NCBI RefSeq assembly: GCF_016863495.1
Contig: NZ_BOOZ01000040.1
Location: 1-64,000 of the forward strand
Direction of reading: 5' to 3'
From: Micromonospora andamanensis
GTDB lineage: Bacteria > Actinomycetota > Actinomycetes > Mycobacteriales > Micromonosporaceae
Length of the DNA: 64,000 nt
Within the stretch, counting starts at the first letter, position 1, and the number at the start of each line of letters is the position of its first letter. Under the pieces are notes generated by a model, which saw nothing but the letters and a program-made list of their open reading frames with translations, was not told the DNA's origin and made no database searches. Shown here piece by piece: positions 53,544-61,950 of the stretch. Both the position numbers and the translations under genes were made by a program.

Positions 53544-54376
53544 CAACCGCCGTCCTCCTTGCCCTCGCGTCGGCGGTGAGCTGGGGCATCTCCGACCTTC
53601 TCGGCGGGGTGCGCAGCCGCAGGCTGGGGGTGGCGTCAGTGCTCCTCGTCTCCCAGGTGGCCGCGCTGGTCTTGCTTACCGGAAACGTGGCGGTACTGGG
53701 GGCACGTCCACCGGAGCCGGTTCACCTGATGGCCGCGGTTGGTGCCGGGCTCAGCGAGGTGGTGGGCGTCGCTGCCCTCTACCGAGGCCTGGCCACCTAC
53801 AGAGCAAGCGTGGTGGCACCTGTCGCGGCCTGCGCGCCGGTTGTCCCAATAGCTGTCGGTGTGGCGCTGGGAGAGGTACCAGGTCCGTTCCGGTTCGCGG
53901 GGTTGGCCCTCGTCGTCATCGGGATCGTCCTGGCCGCGCACCAGCGGCGAGCAACGGGTGGCGGCGGCACCGGCACCGCTGTGGCGCACGGGGCGGTGGC
54001 CGCAGCCGGGTTCGGTGCCTTCTTCGTCTTCATGGACCTCGCCGGAGAGGGCGGGATCCCGTGGGCGCTTGTGGTGTCGCGGTTCACCGCGGTCATCGGG
54101 ATACTCGCGTTCGTACTGGCAGTCCGGGCACGGATCGAGGTGCCGTGGCGAGCGGTACCGAGCCTGGTACTGATCGGAGCACTCATAATCGTGGCCGACG
54201 CCGCCTATACCGCCGCAACACATCTGGGCCATCTGAGCGTCGTGGCGGTGCTCAGTGCGTTTCACCCAGTGGTGACCATCGCACTGGCCGCAGCGGTGCT
54301 ACGGGAGCGCATCGACCACATTCAACGGATAGGCGTCGCCGCATCACTTGTCGGAATCCTCGCCGTGACCGTCTGA
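53540..54376 (+). CDS. EamA-family (DMT) transporter
   Basis: A 278-residue ten-helix drug/metabolite transporter made of two EamA halves ('LLALASAVSWGISDLLGGV' and 'AVAAAGFGAFFVFMDLAGE', the latter starting the second repeat; 'VVAVLSAFHPVVTIALAAAVLRERI' is the conserved last part). GTG 53540 is preferred. It is probably repressed by the divergent MarR protein and exports an amino acid, nucleoside or toxic small molecule. Confidence 0.88.
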   Translation: MTTAVLLALASAVSWGISDLLGGVRSRRLGVASVLLVSQVAALVLLTGNVAVLGARPPEPVHLMAAVGAGLSEVVGVAALYRGLATYRASVVAPVAACAPVVPIAVGVALGEVPGPFRFAGLALVVIGIVLAAHQRRATGGGGTGTAVAHGAVAAAGFGAFFVFMDLAGEGGIPWALVVSRFTAVIGILAFVLAVRARIEVPWRAVPSLVLIGALIIVADAAYTAATHLGHLSVVAVLSAFHPVVTIALAAAVLRERIDHIQRIGVAASLVGILAVTV

Positions 54377-54407
54377 CACCTGCGCGACTGCGGACTCGGA
54401 CGGCAGG

Positions 54408-54434
54408 CTCACGGAGATCGGGGATCTCCGTGAG
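54408..54434. terminator. bidirectional terminator
   Basis: CTCACGGAGATC and its exact complement form a 12-bp stem with loop GGG between the convergent EamA and anti-sigma genes. It lies 32 bases past the EamA stop and 42 past that of the anti-sigma gene. Confidence 0.75.
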
Positions 54435-54475
54435 GCAGCCTGGTTCCTGCCGAATCTGTTTGTCGTCGCAGACGA

Positions 54476-55267
54476 CTACCGATTAGGCAGGACGATCTCG
54501 AGGGGTTCGGCGGCGGGCTGGCTGTCAGCGGTCAGGAGGTGTACGGAGAGGTTGACCTTGGGGTTGCGGGCGGGCGTGGTGAACACCGCGTATCGAGGGC
54601 CGCCAGGCCGGTCCGGCAGGGGTTGCGTGCGGACGTCGCGGGTAGCGCGTGCGTCTTCGGCCACGCGCAGAGTGGTGACCGTCGGGTGGACGGCGATCAG
54701 GGTGATCCAGTCTCCATCCTGATCCTTGCCCCCGAGCCGTTGGGAAAGCTTGCCGACGCGGCCCGGATCGGTCAGCCACTGCGACTCCTCGCTGACGTAG
54801 CACCCGGAACCGGGCGCCCCGTCCTTCGGAGCCTCACCGTAGGCAACGCTGGCAGTGTTCCACTCTTTGCCGACGATGTTGTTGCTCTCCATCACCAGCT
54901 CGGCCCCACCGAAGGTGTTTCCGCAGGCATCCCTGTGGAATGACGGGACAAGCCAGTAGCGCTCGTCATCCGCTGAGCCAGTGACGAAGGCGTCTCGGGG
55001 TGGGATCTGGTCGACGTCGCCGGGACCGATGGCGAGGGCGGAGAACGCCGCCACTGGCACGACGGCCGCTGCCAGGCCGATCGCCAGCCCGCGCCTGCGC
55101 CAGCCCCGTCGGGTGCCCACTACCGTTGCGGGCTGCGCCGGAACGTGCTGCGGTGCCTCATGGACGGGAGCGACGTCGGTGATCGTTGCCGCGACCGCGT
55201 TCAGCGTCCCGCGCAGCCGGGCGGCGAGAGCGGGATCGACCAGAAGGTCGAGGTCCTCGTTGCTCAT
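54476..55267 (-). CDS. membrane-anchored anti-sigma-like protein
   Basis: A 263-residue single-span protein: a cytoplasmic N-terminal segment of about 55 residues, a membrane helix ('GLAIGLAAAVVPVAAFSALAIG', about 58-79), and an extracytoplasmic domain with two cysteines ('DACGNTF', 'SGCYVSEES'). ATG 55267 overlaps the sigma-factor stop as ATGA. Position and topology suggest it holds the sigma factor at the membrane, although no zinc-binding ZAS motif (HxxxCxxC) is visible. Confidence 0.8.
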   Translation of the reverse strand: MSNEDLDLLVDPALAARLRGTLNAVAATITDVAPVHEAPQHVPAQPATVVGTRRGWRRRGLAIGLAAAVVPVAAFSALAIGPGDVDQIPPRDAFVTGSADDERYWLVPSFHRDACGNTFGGAELVMESNNIVGKEWNTASVAYGEAPKDGAPGSGCYVSEESQWLTDPGRVGKLSQRLGGKDQDGDWITLIAVHPTVTTLRVAEDARATRDVRTQPLPDRPGGPRYAVFTTPARNPKVNLSVHLLTADSQPAAEPLEIVLPNR

Positions 55268-55722
55268 GGGTTGAGTGCCTTCCGTAGATGTTCCAGGGCA
55301 CGTTTCAGGTCGGACCGGACCGTCGCCGGCGGACGTGCCATCACCGCCGCGATCTCGACAAGCGTGAGGTCCTCGTAGAAGCGCAGGATCACCACAGTGC
55401 GCTGAACCAGCGACAACCTCTGGATCTCAGCCCACGTCTCATCGACCTCGGGCGGATACGTCACCGGCTCCGGTACAGGGAGCGTGCGTTCCCTCGCGGC
55501 GCGACGGTGGTGATCCGCCGCCTGGTTGACGATCGTCCGCCTCAGGTACGCCAACGGCTGCTCGATGCGATCCCAACGCGGCATCGCTGAGGCGAACGCG
55601 ATCTGAACAAGATCCTCGCTGTGCTCCCGCGAGCCGGTCAGCAGATACGCCAACCGCAACAATCCCACGCGGTGGTCCTGATAGACCCGCACCAGCTCAG
55701 GCGGGTCTGTCGTCGTTTCCAT
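55264..55722 (-). CDS. SigE-family ECF RNA polymerase sigma factor
   Basis: A 152-residue ECF sigma factor. Region 2: 'VYQDHRVGLLRLAYLLTGSREHSEDLVQIAFASAMPRWDRIEQPLAYLRRTIVNQAADHHRR' spans DNA melting and -10 recognition. Region 4: 'LSLVQRTVVILRFYEDLTLVEIAAVMARPPATVRSDLKRALEHLRKAL' contains the -35 HTH. ATG 55722 (METTTDPP) is the family-like start. Translationally coupled to the anti-sigma gene. The signal is unknown. Confidence 0.93.
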   Translation of the reverse strand: METTTDPPELVRVYQDHRVGLLRLAYLLTGSREHSEDLVQIAFASAMPRWDRIEQPLAYLRRTIVNQAADHHRRAARERTLPVPEPVTYPPEVDETWAEIQRLSLVQRTVVILRFYEDLTLVEIAAVMARPPATVRSDLKRALEHLRKALNP

Positions 55723-56367
55723 CACACCTGTACGTCGCCCCCACAATCTGAAACGTGGCAGCTGGCGGTCAAAAAGAATGAACCGACCGAGGCCACAGCC
55801 CATGCTGGTGTGGACGAGACGACCAGCCGACGGGCCAGCATCCGGGACGGCCATGGGCGTCCGCTTCATCAGGAAGGCGCAGACAGCGGCCTGGGCGTAC
55901 TGCGGTGGCATCAGCTGACAGGGACACCGACGCAGGTCCAGCACCGAACCGTGTCATCAACTGTCGCGTGCCCCAGCATGACGATCGACCCAGCGGTCTC
56001 GATGAAGGAGATCCGGCTCGGCATCGCCGAAGTGTCCATTCGGTGCGGGTCCGGGCTTGGCAGCCAGGCCGCACGCCGACAGCCGGGGAGTCGAACAAGC
56101 CGGTCCGCTGCCGCACGGATGCGGCACCGGACCCGCCTGCCGACTATCCGGTTGTCCGATTCAGTTACTTGCCGAGCAGGCCGACGAAGGACCCGAAGGC
56201 TGCCGCTGCGCGTGCCTGGAGCCGATTGGCCAGTGGTGAGCGGTCACGGCAACAGTCAGCATGACACCGAACCGACTCCCGACATATCTCTGGGCGTGCC
56301 CGGACCCCCTGCCGGACGGCCCCTTTCTTACACCGCCTACCCGGACATGACGTCGGGCGTACGGACG
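55723..56367. other. intergenic region, no gene seen
   Basis: About 645 bases. Long open frames exist on both strands because of GC content, but none has a ribosome site, a domain or normal residue composition. The sigma-factor promoter must lie at its left end. Confidence 0.4.
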
Positions 56368-56673
56368 TCAAGGGCAGGTGCCTACCACGGAGGCGCCCTT
56401 CAACGCGCCCGTCCCGGTGCCGGTCCAATACCCGAGGTGTCGCCACTGGTAGGCCTCGACGCAAACGTGCTGGGAGCTGCGGCCATAGTAGTCGATCTTG
56501 ACTTTCTTGCCCTGGTAGCTGCAGTTGTGGTACCGGTGCGAGACGTTCCCGGCGGAGTCCGTCTGGTTGTAGAAGCCGCAGGGCGGCGCCGCGCTGGCGA
56601 CCGACGGGGCAAGGGCCAGACTGCCTGCCGTCACGGCGCCGATCAGTAGGGCCCGAACGATGTTCTTGCGCAT
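56368..56673 (-). CDS. DUF6355 small secreted protein
   Basis: A 101-residue secreted protein. Signal peptide: 'ALLIGAVTAGSLALAPSVASA', cleaved before 'APPCGFY'. The mature part of about 70 residues follows the DUF6355 pattern with four cysteines: 'PCGFY', 'YHNCSY', 'HVCVEAY' and the terminal 'VGTCP'. This group is annotated as a natural-product-precursor-like family, but no processing genes are adjacent. ATG 56673 has GAGGT upstream. Two disulfides are likely in the mature protein. Confidence 0.82.
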   Translation of the reverse strand: MRKNIVRALLIGAVTAGSLALAPSVASAAPPCGFYNQTDSAGNVSHRYHNCSYQGKKVKIDYYGRSSQHVCVEAYQWRHLGYWTGTGTGALKGASVVGTCP

Positions 56674-56794
56674 GTACACCTCAAAATCGTCGTCGGCACG
56701 GTCCCACTCGGCACCGCACGTACGACGCTAGGCAGGCGCAGCCGCAGGACTGTTTCGTATCGCTGCCAGCGCGACGTCATCGCAGCCACGGATC

Positions 56795-56824
56795 AGCCGG
56801 GGTCGACACGGATCGACCCCGGCT
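56795..56824 (-). terminator. hairpin terminator after the alpha/beta hydrolase
   Basis: AGCCGGGGTCGA pairs perfectly with its complement (12-bp stem) around a six-base loop, 64 bases past the stop of the hydrolase gene. Confidence 0.7.
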
Positions 56825-56887
56825 CAAGATCAGGTTCAGGCGTGTTTCGTGAGCCGGTCAGCGCCCTCGCCCAGGCTGCGGCTCAGC

Positions 56888-57757
56888 TCAGGCGTCCTCT
56901 GCGCGGAGGTTGTGCAGGTCCGCGAGACCGGCGAGAACGGTGTCCCAGGTGTGCTCGGGGAAAAGTTCGTGTCCGGTGCCGGGCAGCGTGATGAAGCGCG
57001 CGCCTGAGATCTCGTAACTGAGCGCCTCGCCGTGCGCGGGTGGGAAGAACGGGTCGTCGCCGCCGTGGAACACGACCGTCGGGATGTGGATCGTGGACAG
57101 GCGGTCGCGCCACGGCTCGCCGGCGTCGATGAGGAACGGGTTGGTGATCTGTGCGGCGATGTCGCGGGCGTGCTCGTACAGCCGGGTGGCCAGCGCCCGG
57201 GTGGCGGTCTCGTCGAAGGGGCGGCTGGCGGCGGCGAAGGGACGCTCGGCGGCGACCAGGTAGTCGATCACCTGGGTGCGGTCGGACCAGTCCGGCTCGA
57301 CCGGCTCTGCGGTGAAGAGGGCGCTGATCTCCTCGGTTGGGCCGGGTAGGTCGGGGTTGTCGTGGCCGGGGCCGCCGGGGGTGGAGGCGTGCAGTGCGAG
57401 TGACGCCACGCGGTCGGGGTGGTCGATCGCGAGGAGCTGGGCTGTCGCGGCTCCCTGCGACATGGCGAGAACGTGCGCGCTTCGCACGCCGAGCGCGTCC
57501 AGTGTCGCGGCGGCGTCGGAAACCAGGTCGCGCAGGGCGTAGTCGGGCTTGCCTGGCGGGTAGGTGGTGGAGACGCCGGCGTCGCGGCTGTCCAGCCGGA
57601 TCACGAATCGTCCGCCGGCGGCCAGGCGGGCGCAGAATCGCTCATCCCAGGCGGCACTTGAGTGGCCGGCGCCGTGCAGGAGCAGCACTGCCGGATGTGC
57701 CGGGTTGCCGTCGGTCCGTACTCCGAGGTCGACGCCGTTCACGTGGATGGTCTGCAT
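56888..57757 (-). CDS. alpha/beta hydrolase controlled by MarR
   Basis: A 289-residue hydrolase of the haloalkane dehalogenase/aclacinomycin-esterase-like group. 'LLLHGAGHSSAAWDERF' carries the oxyanion hole. The nucleophile elbow is 'AMSQGA', the acid 'FHGGDDPFFPPAHG' and the catalytic His 'GTGHELF'. ATG 57757 is the start. It is divergent from MarR paralog 2, with two copies of a 16-bp operator between them, so the hydrolase is probably induced when MarR binds a small aromatic ligand. Confidence 0.92.
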   Translation of the reverse strand: MQTIHVNGVDLGVRTDGNPAHPAVLLLHGAGHSSAAWDERFCARLAAGGRFVIRLDSRDAGVSTTYPPGKPDYALRDLVSDAAATLDALGVRSAHVLAMSQGAATAQLLAIDHPDRVASLALHASTPGGPGHDNPDLPGPTEEISALFTAEPVEPDWSDRTQVIDYLVAAERPFAAASRPFDETATRALATRLYEHARDIAAQITNPFLIDAGEPWRDRLSTIHIPTVVFHGGDDPFFPPAHGEALSYEISGARFITLPGTGHELFPEHTWDTVLAGLADLHNLRAEDA

Positions 57758-57770
57758 CTTGTCCTCCAGT

Positions 57771-57786
57771 CGCTTACATGTAAGCG
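57771..57786. promoter_or_regulatory. MarR operator, perfect copy
   Basis: CGCTTACATGTAAGCG is a perfect 16-bp palindrome 13 bases upstream of the hydrolase start, so a bound repressor would block that promoter or its transcript start. Confidence 0.8.
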
Positions 57787-57804
57787 AAACCGTACCGGCA
57801 GCTT

Positions 57805-57820
57805 CGCTTACATGTCAACG
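57805..57820. promoter_or_regulatory. MarR operator, second copy
   Basis: CGCTTACATGTCAACG matches the perfect copy at 14 of 16 positions. It starts 34 bases from the first copy and ends 19 bases before the MarR start, fitting autoregulation. Confidence 0.7.
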
Positions 57821-57839
57821 AGTTGGTAGGTTGGAGTTC

Positions 57840-58355
57840 ATGCAGGAAGAGCCGTGGCAGTTGGCCTGGACCACCTATCGCGCATTGCGCCTGACACTCG
57901 ACGCCAAGGTCGCGCACGACCTCGAGGCAGAAACCGGACTCTCGATGGCCGACTTCGAGGTGCTCGCCGAGACCGACGGGGTGTTGCGCGACCCGGCGGA
58001 GCATTGCGTACGGGTCAACGCGCTCGCCGTACGTATGCGATGGTCCACCAGCCGACTCTCCCGTCAGCTCGGCCGGATGCAGCAGCGAGGCTTGATCACA
58101 CGGGAGGCCTGCGAGCTGGACGGACGCGGCGACGATGTCGTACTCACAAAGGCTGGCCGCCGGGCAATCGACAAGGCCATGCAGGTACACGCAGCGCTGG
58201 TACGCACCCGCTTCGCCGACCTCCTCAGTGACGATCAGGTCGCGACCTTCGCCAACCTCTGCGGACTTCTCCTGGACCGCTCGGCAGCAAGCGGCGACGC
58301 GCGGCACAGAACCGCGCGGAAGGGCGTCGCCCCTGGTCAAAGAAGCAGCCCCTGA
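57840..58355 (+). CDS. MarR-family regulator, paralog 2
   Basis: A 171-residue MarR protein: 'WTTYRALRLTLDAKVAHDLEAETGLSMADFEVLAE', then 'RVNALAVRMRWSTSRLSRQLGRMQQRGLITREACELDGRGDDVVLTKAG'. ATG 57840 has GGAG three bases upstream. It shares recognition-helix sequence with paralog 1 at 52756-53286, and both have the same operator core, so cross-regulation is likely. Confidence 0.92.
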   Translation: MQEEPWQLAWTTYRALRLTLDAKVAHDLEAETGLSMADFEVLAETDGVLRDPAEHCVRVNALAVRMRWSTSRLSRQLGRMQQRGLITREACELDGRGDDVVLTKAGRRAIDKAMQVHAALVRTRFADLLSDDQVATFANLCGLLLDRSAASGDARHRTARKGVAPGQRSSP

Positions 58356-58520
58356 TGCCTGGGTAGGAAAGGCTCCATCGACGGCCACCCGCCGGGGGAC
58401 CCAGTTCCCTGCCGCGTAATCGGCTTGCGGCTGCTCGACACACATGGCGAGCAGCCGCAAGCCGCTCGGCGCGACCCTTCACCTGTGGGTGCAGGATCAG
58501 AGAACCTCAGCGTGCACCCG

Positions 58521-58922
58521 TTACCGCTTGGGTCGAGCGGCCCGCCTGTTCCAGGCGAGCAGTCCGAACGCCGGCCCGGCGAGCAGGGAGTACGTGCCAG
58601 GGCGGTCCGGGGCGAACAGGCGGGGATCGGCAGCGGCCACCAGCAAGGCCGCTTGCATGGTGAACAGCACGCAGGCGAACCACGCCACGGCGACCAGCAG
58701 GCGCCGTGGGCGGTGTCGCCCGTCGGCGCGAGCGAGCACGAAGGCGGCGACGGCCAGCCCAGCGGCGACCGCGCTGACGATGACGCCGCCGATGAGGTAC
58801 TGCGGCCAGGTCGCGTCCGCCTGGGTGAAGAAGCCGACCGTGTAAACGGTCAGATGGGCAATTGCCAGTCCGCTGGCGGAGCCGCCAGCCACGTATCCGG
58901 CCCAGTGAGTCGTGTCATTCAT
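58521..58922 (-). CDS. four-span membrane protein
   Basis: A 133-residue membrane protein ('WAGYVAGGSASGLAIAHLTVYTVGFF', 'YLIGGVIVSAVAAGLAVAAFVLA', 'LLVAVAWFACVLFTMQAALLVAA', 'LLAGPAFGLLAWNRRA'). ATG 58922 begins ten bases after the stop of the larger membrane protein, so they form an operon. Function unknown. Confidence 0.75.
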   Translation of the reverse strand: MNDTTHWAGYVAGGSASGLAIAHLTVYTVGFFTQADATWPQYLIGGVIVSAVAAGLAVAAFVLARADGRHRPRRLLVAVAWFACVLFTMQAALLVAAADPRLFAPDRPGTYSLLAGPAFGLLAWNRRAARPKR

Positions 58923-58932
58923 GGGTTGTCCT

Positions 58933-59898
58933 TTACGGTCGGCCGGTTGCCCGGCGTTGGTGGTAGGCGTACGTTGCGGCGCCGAGCGCGACACCCCAGA
59001 TCGCCCAGAGCGGTGCGGCCAGCCACGCACCCCAGTTGGGCAGGGAGGCCGAGGGGGTGGCCGGTGTCAGCCCGATCGTCATCGCCACAAGTCCCCGGGA
59101 CAGGGACAATCCGGCGGCCGTGAGCAGGGCGGCGACGATTGTGGCCGGCACCACAGCCAACGCAGGTGGCACCCGGCGGCCGGCCAGCCTGGGCAGCCAG
59201 CGAGGGAAGGTCTCGCCCCAGGGCCGCACGAGTCCGACGGTCAGCAGCGCGCCGCCGGTAGCGAGTCCGGCGATGATGGCCTCGGTGATCCTCGCTCCGG
59301 TGACGGTATATGGGGCGAGGAACTCCTCGGTCGCGCCGATCGGCAGGCCAAGGGCCCATGCGCAGCGGATCGCCGCGTAGGCGAGTGGGGCGCCGATCGC
59401 GAGGGTGACAGCCGTCGCGGACCAGCGAGGTGGCGCCGGTTCCGCACGTGCGGGCCGGGCGGCCCGGGCGGCTATGACGGTGAGTAATGCACCAGCGACA
59501 CACAGCGCCTGATTCATCACCGGCCAGCGAAGGCCAGTGGTGTTGCCGGTCAAGAGCTGGAACACGGTGAGCAGCAGTCGCGCGTCGGGCACGATCAGCA
59601 TCGTCAACACGGCCGCGCCCCACGCCAGCCGGGTGACCTGCCGGAGCGGTCGACCCTTGAGCCGGGCCATGGCCAGATGGACCGCAGCGGCGGCGAAGCT
59701 GAACGCGGCGATGATCGGCGCGATCCGGTCGGAGTCGACACCGACCAGAAGGGCACCGGCCTGCGCCGCCGGCCGGCGTTCGCCGTACGGCCAACCCGGC
59801 CCGCCAGCACTCCACCAGGCTGCGAGTAGGCCGTAGGACAGCCACCAGCCAGCTGCCAAGGCCGCCAACCGGGGGCCGAGGTTCTTCGAAATCGCCAT
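58933..59898 (-). CDS. multi-pass membrane protein, duplicated fold
   Basis: A 321-residue protein with about eight membrane helices arranged as two similar halves: 'AAGWWLSYGLLAAWWSAGGPGWPYGE' and 'APLAYAAIRCAWALGLPIGATEEFL'. The second motif recurs in the frameshifted membrane gene at 19607-20145. ATG 59898 (MAISKNLGPRL). It is divergent from the two-component system, which could control it. Function unknown. Confidence 0.75.
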   Translation of the reverse strand: MAISKNLGPRLAALAAGWWLSYGLLAAWWSAGGPGWPYGERRPAAQAGALLVGVDSDRIAPIIAAFSFAAAAVHLAMARLKGRPLRQVTRLAWGAAVLTMLIVPDARLLLTVFQLLTGNTTGLRWPVMNQALCVAGALLTVIAARAARPARAEPAPPRWSATAVTLAIGAPLAYAAIRCAWALGLPIGATEEFLAPYTVTGARITEAIIAGLATGGALLTVGLVRPWGETFPRWLPRLAGRRVPPALAVVPATIVAALLTAAGLSLSRGLVAMTIGLTPATPSASLPNWGAWLAAPLWAIWGVALGAATYAYHQRRATGRP

Positions 59899-60013
59899 GA
59901 TTCGACGATGCGGCCTGGCGCATCGGCGGCGGCAGGTGCCGATCGGCACCAACCACGGCCAGTAACGGTCAACAGCGTGCGCTCGGCACGGGTCGGGTCA
60001 GGGCCGGCTGTCC

Positions 60014-60019
60014 TAGTGT
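60014..60019 (+). promoter_or_regulatory. putative -10 box for leaderless transcription
   Basis: TAGTGT lies seven bases before the ATG of a nine-codon ORF at 60027, the spacing expected of an actinomycete leaderless transcript. Confidence 0.45.
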
Positions 60020-60026
60020 TGAGCAC

Positions 60027-60056
60027 ATGCAAAGAACCGACAGGTCAGGCGCATGA
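60027..60056 (+). CDS. 9-codon leader ORF coupled to the histidine kinase
   Basis: ATG 60027 encodes MQRTDRSGA; its TGA overlaps the kinase ATG as ATGA. With the -10 box just upstream it could be translated from a leaderless mRNA and pass ribosomes to the kinase gene, which has no strong site of its own. Confidence 0.4.
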   Translation: MQRTDRSGA

Positions 60057-61153
60057 CGGTCAGCGGACCCCTGCAGGGTGCCGCGGCCCCGGTAATGGCG
60101 GTGCTTGCCTTTGCCGCAGCCATCGCGTGGTGGCGCGTCAGACCTTGGCCGGTTCAGTGGCCGACCGCTGCGCTGGGCGCACTGTCACTCATCGTCACCG
60201 CGCTGTACCTACCCCACGGCGACGGTGGGAGTTACGCCAGCGCCTGGGGTCTACTGGAGGCCGCTGGCCTGCTCGTGCTGATCGTCCTGCTGGTGCGCCG
60301 GGCACGGCCGCTCGTCGCGGCGGTGGTGGGCACCCTGACCGGCGCTGCGGTGGCGGCCCTGCTGCTACGCGTCCTGCCGTCCCCGGTCACCACCGACGAC
60401 CTGATGATGTGCTCGTTCTGGGCGCTGATCGCCGCCGCGGCGGCAGTAGCCGGCCGTTACCTGCGCGCGCAGGACGCAGCACGAATACGTGCAGCGCGCC
60501 AGGCCGAGCGGGAACAGCAGTTGGCGCTCGCTGCCGACCTGCACGACTTCGTCGCCCATGAGGTCACCGCCATGCTCTTCCAGGCTCAGGCGGCGAAGCT
60601 GCTCGCCGGCAGCGACCCCAGCCATGCCCTGACCGCGCTCGACCGGATCGAGAAAGCAGGCCAACGCGCGCTCGCCAGCCTCGATCGGAGCGTGCACGCG
60701 CTGCGGCAGACCGGTGCTCCGCAGTACGGGTTGACCGACCTTCACGAACTCGCGCGGCAGTACTCCGCCGTCGGTCCGGCACCGGTGCACGTGCACGTCG
60801 CGGCCGCAGCCGAAGCATGCTCCGGGGATGTCGCCGAGCTCGCCTACCGCATCGTCGTCGAGGCATTGACAAATGTCCGCCGGCACGCGCCCGACGCCAC
60901 CGCAGTGACCGTCGACATCCAGCCCGCCGCCGACGACGCCGCACTGCGCGTCACGGTCATCAACGACACCTCGCTGGGCACGGCTCACGGAGCGCCGACG
61001 AGGCGGTCCGACCCGACTGCCCCCGGTGGCACTGGTATCGCCCGGCTCGCCGAGCGAGTCGGCGCACGAGGCGGCACACTCACCGCCGGACCCACAGAAC
61101 GACACAGTTGGCGTCTGACCGCCGTCCTTCCCGCCGGTAGGGCGGTCACGTGA
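60053..61153 (+). CDS. sensor histidine kinase (HisKA_3/NarX type)
   Basis: A 366-residue membrane kinase. The first 135 residues hold about five membrane helices and no large extracellular domain, so the signal is likely sensed in the membrane. His164 in 'LAADLHDFVAHEV' is the phosphorylation site of the HisKA_3 family. The ATPase has N-box 'RIVVEALTNVRRHA' and G-box 'GGTGIARLAERVGARGGTLTAG'. Its stop overlaps the response regulator GTG (GTGA). Signal unknown. Confidence 0.92.
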   Translation: MTVSGPLQGAAAPVMAVLAFAAAIAWWRVRPWPVQWPTAALGALSLIVTALYLPHGDGGSYASAWGLLEAAGLLVLIVLLVRRARPLVAAVVGTLTGAAVAALLLRVLPSPVTTDDLMMCSFWALIAAAAAVAGRYLRAQDAARIRAARQAEREQQLALAADLHDFVAHEVTAMLFQAQAAKLLAGSDPSHALTALDRIEKAGQRALASLDRSVHALRQTGAPQYGLTDLHELARQYSAVGPAPVHVHVAAAAEACSGDVAELAYRIVVEALTNVRRHAPDATAVTVDIQPAADDAALRVTVINDTSLGTAHGAPTRRSDPTAPGGTGIARLAERVGARGGTLTAGPTERHSWRLTAVLPAGRAVT

Positions 61154-61794
61154 GCATCCGCGTCCTGATCGCCGACGACCAGGAGGACCTGCGCAACGGG
61201 TACCGGATGGTGATCGACGCGCAGCCGGACATGACAGTGATCGGCGAGGCGTCGGACGGTCGCGCCGCCGTGGACCTCGCCCGCCGGTTGCGACCCGACG
61301 TGGTCCTCGCCGACATCCGGATGCCGAAGATGGACGGCCTCGATGTCACACGCATCCTGGCCGGAGCGGACGCCGATCCGAAGTTCCGTGTCGTGGTGGT
61401 CACCACCTTCGACCTCGACGAGTACGTTCACGCCGCGCTGCGCAACGGTGCCTGCGGATTCCTGCTCAAGCGCTCCGGACCCACGCTGCTGATCGAGGCG
61501 ATCCGGGCGGCAGTCGACGGCAACACCCTGATCAGTCCGCAGATCACCGTCCGTCTGCTTCGTCACCTCACCCGGAGCGTCGGAACCGGGTCCAGCACAC
61601 CGCTCACCGACCGCGAAACGCTGGTAGCTGATCTGGTCGCTCAGGGGCTGACCAATGCTGACATCGCCGCTGAGCTGCACCTCGCTGCGGGCACCGTCAA
61701 GAACGTTGTCGCTGTCATCAGCCGAAAGCTCGATGTCCGCAACAGGGTCGGCATCGCGCTCTGGGTCTGGGACAACCGACGCCCTGCACGGTAA
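61150..61794 (+). CDS. NarL/LuxR-type response regulator
   Basis: A 214-residue regulator. Receiver domain: 'RVLIADDQEDLRNGYRMVID' with the acidic pocket, phospho-acceptor Asp55 in 'DVVLADIRMPKMDG', the conserved Thr in 'VVVTTFDLDEYV' and Lys in 'GFLLKRSGP'. The C-terminal LuxR HTH is 'LTDRETLVADLVAQGLTNADIAAELHLAAGTVKNVVAVISRKL'. It is the cognate partner of the overlapping kinase gene. Confidence 0.94.
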   Translation: MSIRVLIADDQEDLRNGYRMVIDAQPDMTVIGEASDGRAAVDLARRLRPDVVLADIRMPKMDGLDVTRILAGADADPKFRVVVVTTFDLDEYVHAALRNGACGFLLKRSGPTLLIEAIRAAVDGNTLISPQITVRLLRHLTRSVGTGSSTPLTDRETLVADLVAQGLTNADIAAELHLAAGTVKNVVAVISRKLDVRNRVGIALWVWDNRRPAR

Positions 61795-61950
61795 TCTCGA
61801 CTCGCCGGCACGGTGACCGTGTTGATACCACCACCTGGTCGCCAACCTGGTGTCGTGGCAGCCACTGGGGTCTGGCTCGCTAACGGCTTCCACCGGGTGC
61901 GCGACCGACAGTTGGACCACGTACCGCTTAGCGGCGCGGCCGAGGACCTG

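Noticed and set aside
52609..54486. Long plus-strand frame across the MarR and EamA genes
   Set aside because: It runs antisense through MarR and in another frame through EamA, both of which have clear family motifs.
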